Of a DNA stretch of 64,000 nucleotides, positions 61,715-64,000 are shown piece after piece. The notes under the pieces are model-generated. The model was given only the letters and a program-made list of their open reading frames with translations. It ran no database searches and was not told the DNA's origin. Source of the stretch: Aquimarina sp040786285 (GTDB taxonomy: Bacteria; Bacteroidota; Bacteroidia; Flavobacteriales; Flavobacteriaceae); NCBI RefSeq assembly GCF_040786285.1, contig NZ_JBFMKQ010000002.1, forward strand, positions 434,001 through 498,000. Reading direction: 5' to 3'. The position numbers and the translations under genes are program-made. Numbering within the stretch: position 1 is the first letter of the stretch; each line of letters opens with the position of its first letter.

Positions 61715-63472
61715 TCAAATTTCTTTTTCGCTAAGCTGTTTTAAATAGAGTTCTTTATAGTATCCAGATGCGTTGATTAGTTGATTATGAGTGCCTTGTT
61801 GTATTATTTTACCATCTTCAAGAACAATTATTTTATCTGCATTTTTAGCGGTAGAAACTCTGTGACTAACTATAAAAGTGGTTTTATCTTTAGAGATTTT
61901 GCTTAAATTTTGCAATATTTCTTCTTCTGTCTCGGTATCGACTGCCGATAAACAATCATCGAAAAGTAAGATTGATGGATTTTTAATTATCGCTCTTGCA
62001 ATAGAAACACGTTGTTTTTGCCCCCCAGAAAGTGTGATTCCGCGTTCTCCTAAGATAGTGTCATATCCTTTACTAAAACCAATAATATTATCATGTACTA
62101 CTGCATTTTTTGAAGCTTCATACACTTCGTCATCAGTAGCTTTTTCTTTTCCGAATTTTATATTGTTTTTAATGGTATCACTAAATAAAAAAGCATCTTG
62201 TGGTACAAATCCGATATGTTCTCTAAGATTTGTTAGGTTAAGGTTTCTGATTGGAGTTCCATCTATACGTATTTCTCCAGAGGATACATCGTAAAGTCTT
62301 CCTATTAGATCTAATATTGTTGATTTACCAGATCCTGTTTTTCCTAATATTCCAATAGTTTCTCCATTTTTAACTTCAAAACTTACTTTTTTTAGGGCGG
62401 TTATGTTGGTGTCGTCGTATGTAAATGAAACATTGTCAAAACTAATATTTCCTTTTATTTGAGTTTTCTGTGTTACCCTATTGGTAATTTCGGGTTCCTG
62501 ACTAAGAAATTCATTAATTCTTACCTGCGATGCTTCGGCTTGTTGTACTATAGAACTAACCCATCCTACTGTTGCAACAGGCCAGGTAAGCATATTAACA
62601 AATATTATAAACTCTACAATTACTCCCAGATCCTTTATCGTTCCGTCTAGGAATTGTTTTCCACCTATATAGATTACCAAAATATTACTAAATCCAATCA
62701 ACAGGACCATTAAAGGAAAAAACAATGCCTGTACTTTGGCTAAATTTAAGTTTTTATCCTTGCTAGTATTAGATAAATTGGTGAAATCTTCTTGTGTTTG
62801 AGATTCTAAACCATATGCCTTAATTACAGTAATACCACTAAAAGATTCTTGAGTAAATGTGGTTAATTTTGATAGAAATTCTTGCACTACTGTACTCCGT
62901 CTATGTATCGCAACACTAAGCTTATAGATAGATACCGATAATATAGGTAAAGGAGTTACTGTGTATAATGTGAGTTCGGGAGCAATGCTTATCATATACC
63001 CAATTACTACTACAAATAAAGTAACGGTATTTACACTGTACATAATTGCAGGACCTACATACATTCTTACTTTAGAAACATCTTCACTAATGCGATTCAT
63101 GAGATCACCCGTTCGATTTTTTTTATAAAAATTTAGGGACAGTTTTTCATAATGTTGAAAAACTTCATTTTTTAAATCAAATTCTATAAATCGAGAAACT
63201 ACAATAAAAGTTTGACGCATTAAAAAGGTAAAAAAAGCAGAGATAAGTACAGCTCCTATTATTAATAGGATATTAAGTATAAGATCGCTTTTTACTTGAG
63301 CAATATCTGTAATGTCTTTGTTGATATATTGCTCTACCACATCAACAGAGTCACCCACTAATGTGGGAACCAAAGTGGCAAAAATTCTAGCGATTATAGT
63401 AATTAAAATACCGATAAGGAGTCGGTATTTATACTTCAAAAAATATTTGTTTAAATGGCGTAATGCGCGCAT
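61715..63472 (-). CDS. ABC exporter, fused permease and ATPase
   Basis: A 585-residue half-size type IV ABC exporter. Six membrane spans fill residues 1-310, with the NRISEDVSKVRMYVGPAIMY coupling-type segment. The ATPase has Walker A LGKTGSGKSTILDLIGRLY, Q loop GFVPQDAFLFSDTI, signature ITLSGGQKQRVSIARAI, Walker B ILLFDDCLSAVD and the H loop IVSHRVST. It is MsbA/YheI-like and works as a homo- or heterodimer; no second half-transporter gene is visible. Substrate unknown (lipid or drug). Divergent from the dehydrogenase gene. Confidence 0.94.
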   Translation of the reverse strand: MRALRHLNKYFLKYKYRLLIGILITIIARIFATLVPTLVGDSVDVVEQYINKDITDIAQVKSDLILNILLIIGAVLISAFFTFLMRQTFIVVSRFIEFDLKNEVFQHYEKLSLNFYKKNRTGDLMNRISEDVSKVRMYVGPAIMYSVNTVTLFVVVIGYMISIAPELTLYTVTPLPILSVSIYKLSVAIHRRSTVVQEFLSKLTTFTQESFSGITVIKAYGLESQTQEDFTNLSNTSKDKNLNLAKVQALFFPLMVLLIGFSNILVIYIGGKQFLDGTIKDLGVIVEFIIFVNMLTWPVATVGWVSSIVQQAEASQVRINEFLSQEPEITNRVTQKTQIKGNISFDNVSFTYDDTNITALKKVSFEVKNGETIGILGKTGSGKSTILDLIGRLYDVSSGEIRIDGTPIRNLNLTNLREHIGFVPQDAFLFSDTIKNNIKFGKEKATDDEVYEASKNAVVHDNIIGFSKGYDTILGERGITLSGGQKQRVSIARAIIKNPSILLFDDCLSAVDTETEEEILQNLSKISKDKTTFIVSHRVSTAKNADKIIVLEDGKIIQQGTHNQLINASGYYKELYLKQLSEKEI

Positions 63473-63611
63473 AAAAGATCTGTCTTTAAAAACTGTTTAT
63501 TAAATAATTCGTAAAATTTAACAGGTTTGAATTTTAAATTCGTAAAAATACATTATTTTAGCAACCTGATTTTGAATATAATATAATTGTAAAATTTTAA
63601 TTTTTCACAAT

Positions 63612-64000
63612 ATGATAACCGAAGTGCTTACTGCAAATCAATTAAAAAAAGAAGCTCCAGTATTTGGACAACTATCTTTTGATAACCACGAACAAGTTGT
63701 TTTTTGTCAAGACAAAGATACAGGATTGAAGGCAATAATTGGTGTGCATAACACAATTTTAGGACCTGCTTTAGGCGGAACCAGAATGTATGATTATAAA
63801 ACAGAATGGGATGCTTTAAATGATGTTTTAAGATTGTCAAGAGGAATGACATATAAAGCTGCAATCACCGGGTTGAACTTAGGAGGAGGAAAAGCTGTTA
63901 TTATGGGAGATCCTAAGAAAATTAAGACTCCTGAGTTAATGAAGCGTTTCGGTGAATTTGTGCATACCCTTGGTGGAAAATATTATACTGCCGAAGATGT
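63612..64000 (+). CDS. Glu/Leu/Phe/Val dehydrogenase, N-terminal part (partial; leucine dehydrogenase-like)
   Basis: The window ends inside this gene; 129 residues are seen from the ATG at 63612. It fits an amino acid dehydrogenase of the Glu/Leu/Phe/Val family: LKAIIGVHNTILGPALGGTR then MYDYKTEWDALNDVLRLSRG and MTYKAAITGLNLGGGKAVIM. The lysine in LGGGKAVI is the catalytic one. The GPALGGTRMYDY stretch is as in leucine/phenylalanine dehydrogenases and not in glutamate dehydrogenase. It would oxidise branched-chain amino acids with NAD. Confidence 0.93.
   Translation, partial: MITEVLTANQLKKEAPVFGQLSFDNHEQVVFCQDKDTGLKAIIGVHNTILGPALGGTRMYDYKTEWDALNDVLRLSRGMTYKAAITGLNLGGGKAVIMGDPKKIKTPELMKRFGEFVHTLGGKYYTAED

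Noticed and set aside
1..64000. CRISPR arrays, insertion sequences, prophage genes, restriction or abortive-infection systems
   Set aside because: No regularly spaced repeats, transposase, integrase, capsid or known defence domains were seen on either strand.

Overview
The window is a stretch of chromosome from a member of the Bacteroidota, most likely a marine Flavobacteriaceae (Aquimarina-like is my guess, not proven). The signs are low GC, a DUF3467 gene directly behind rpoC, a PorP/SprF type IX secretion protein, a type IX C-terminal sorting domain, a PUR-alpha family protein, many lipoproteins, near absence of Shine-Dalgarno sequences, and promoters of the Bacteroidota form TTTG-N19/20-TAnnTTTG (clearest before the tRNA gene at 7014-7044).

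Layout. 1-2900: the end of rpoC, DUF3467, an Mpo1-like protein and prfC. 3200-7130: PorP/SprF, then a packed cluster idi / PTPS-type pterin synthase / peroxiredoxin / manA, a small conserved protein and tRNA-Thr(TGT) with a decayed copy of its 3' end downstream. 7300-13850: GNAT, a DUF4369 lipoprotein, a DUF819 membrane protein and an operon of alpha/beta hydrolase, HAD phosphatase and M61 peptidase. 14000-19200: S1/P1 nuclease, an AraC regulator divergent from a DoxX-like gene, a DUF3052-like/DoxX/AlkB operon and an exported astacin-type protease. 19200-25000: a lipoprotein, an SGNH + MBOAT O-acyltransferase pair and htpG. 25100-31700: TetR + ABC1 kinase, a two-component system, an orphan T9SS sorting domain and a KAS III. 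31900-38500: TonB receptor, surface leucine-rich lipoprotein, CoA-binding protein and Na+/solute symporter. 38500-47650: a shrunken methyltransferase-like protein, Uup-like ABC-F, lnt, pssA and three successive lipoproteins. 47650-53100: lptB, an AhpD-like protein, tatC, kdsD and recQ. 53100-64000: a Cys-rich leader-type small peptide, a cyclophilin-FKBP fusion, a bacillithiol-transferase-like protein, GNAT, thioredoxin-like, Mpo1-like + MEST-like pair, M14 peptidase, PUR protein, ABC exporter and the start of a leucine-dehydrogenase-like gene.

Most of the window is core envelope and housekeeping biology: lipoprotein acylation (lnt), phospholipid (pssA), LPS (kdsD, lptB), Tat export (tatC), isoprenoids (idi) and many exported hydrolases. 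I see no CRISPR array, prophage, transposase or complete mobile element. The most novel-looking items are the orphan 60-residue peptide with a RiPP-type leader and six cysteines (53162-53344), the pssA-linked trio of lipoproteins including a YARHG/DUF3160 protein and a CapA-fold protein (43574-47649), the stand-alone T9SS sorting domain with its own promoter-like element (30144-30401), a hydrolase whose nucleophile serine is glycine, and the adjacent bacterial homologues of eukaryotic Mpo1 and MEST (57266-58601).
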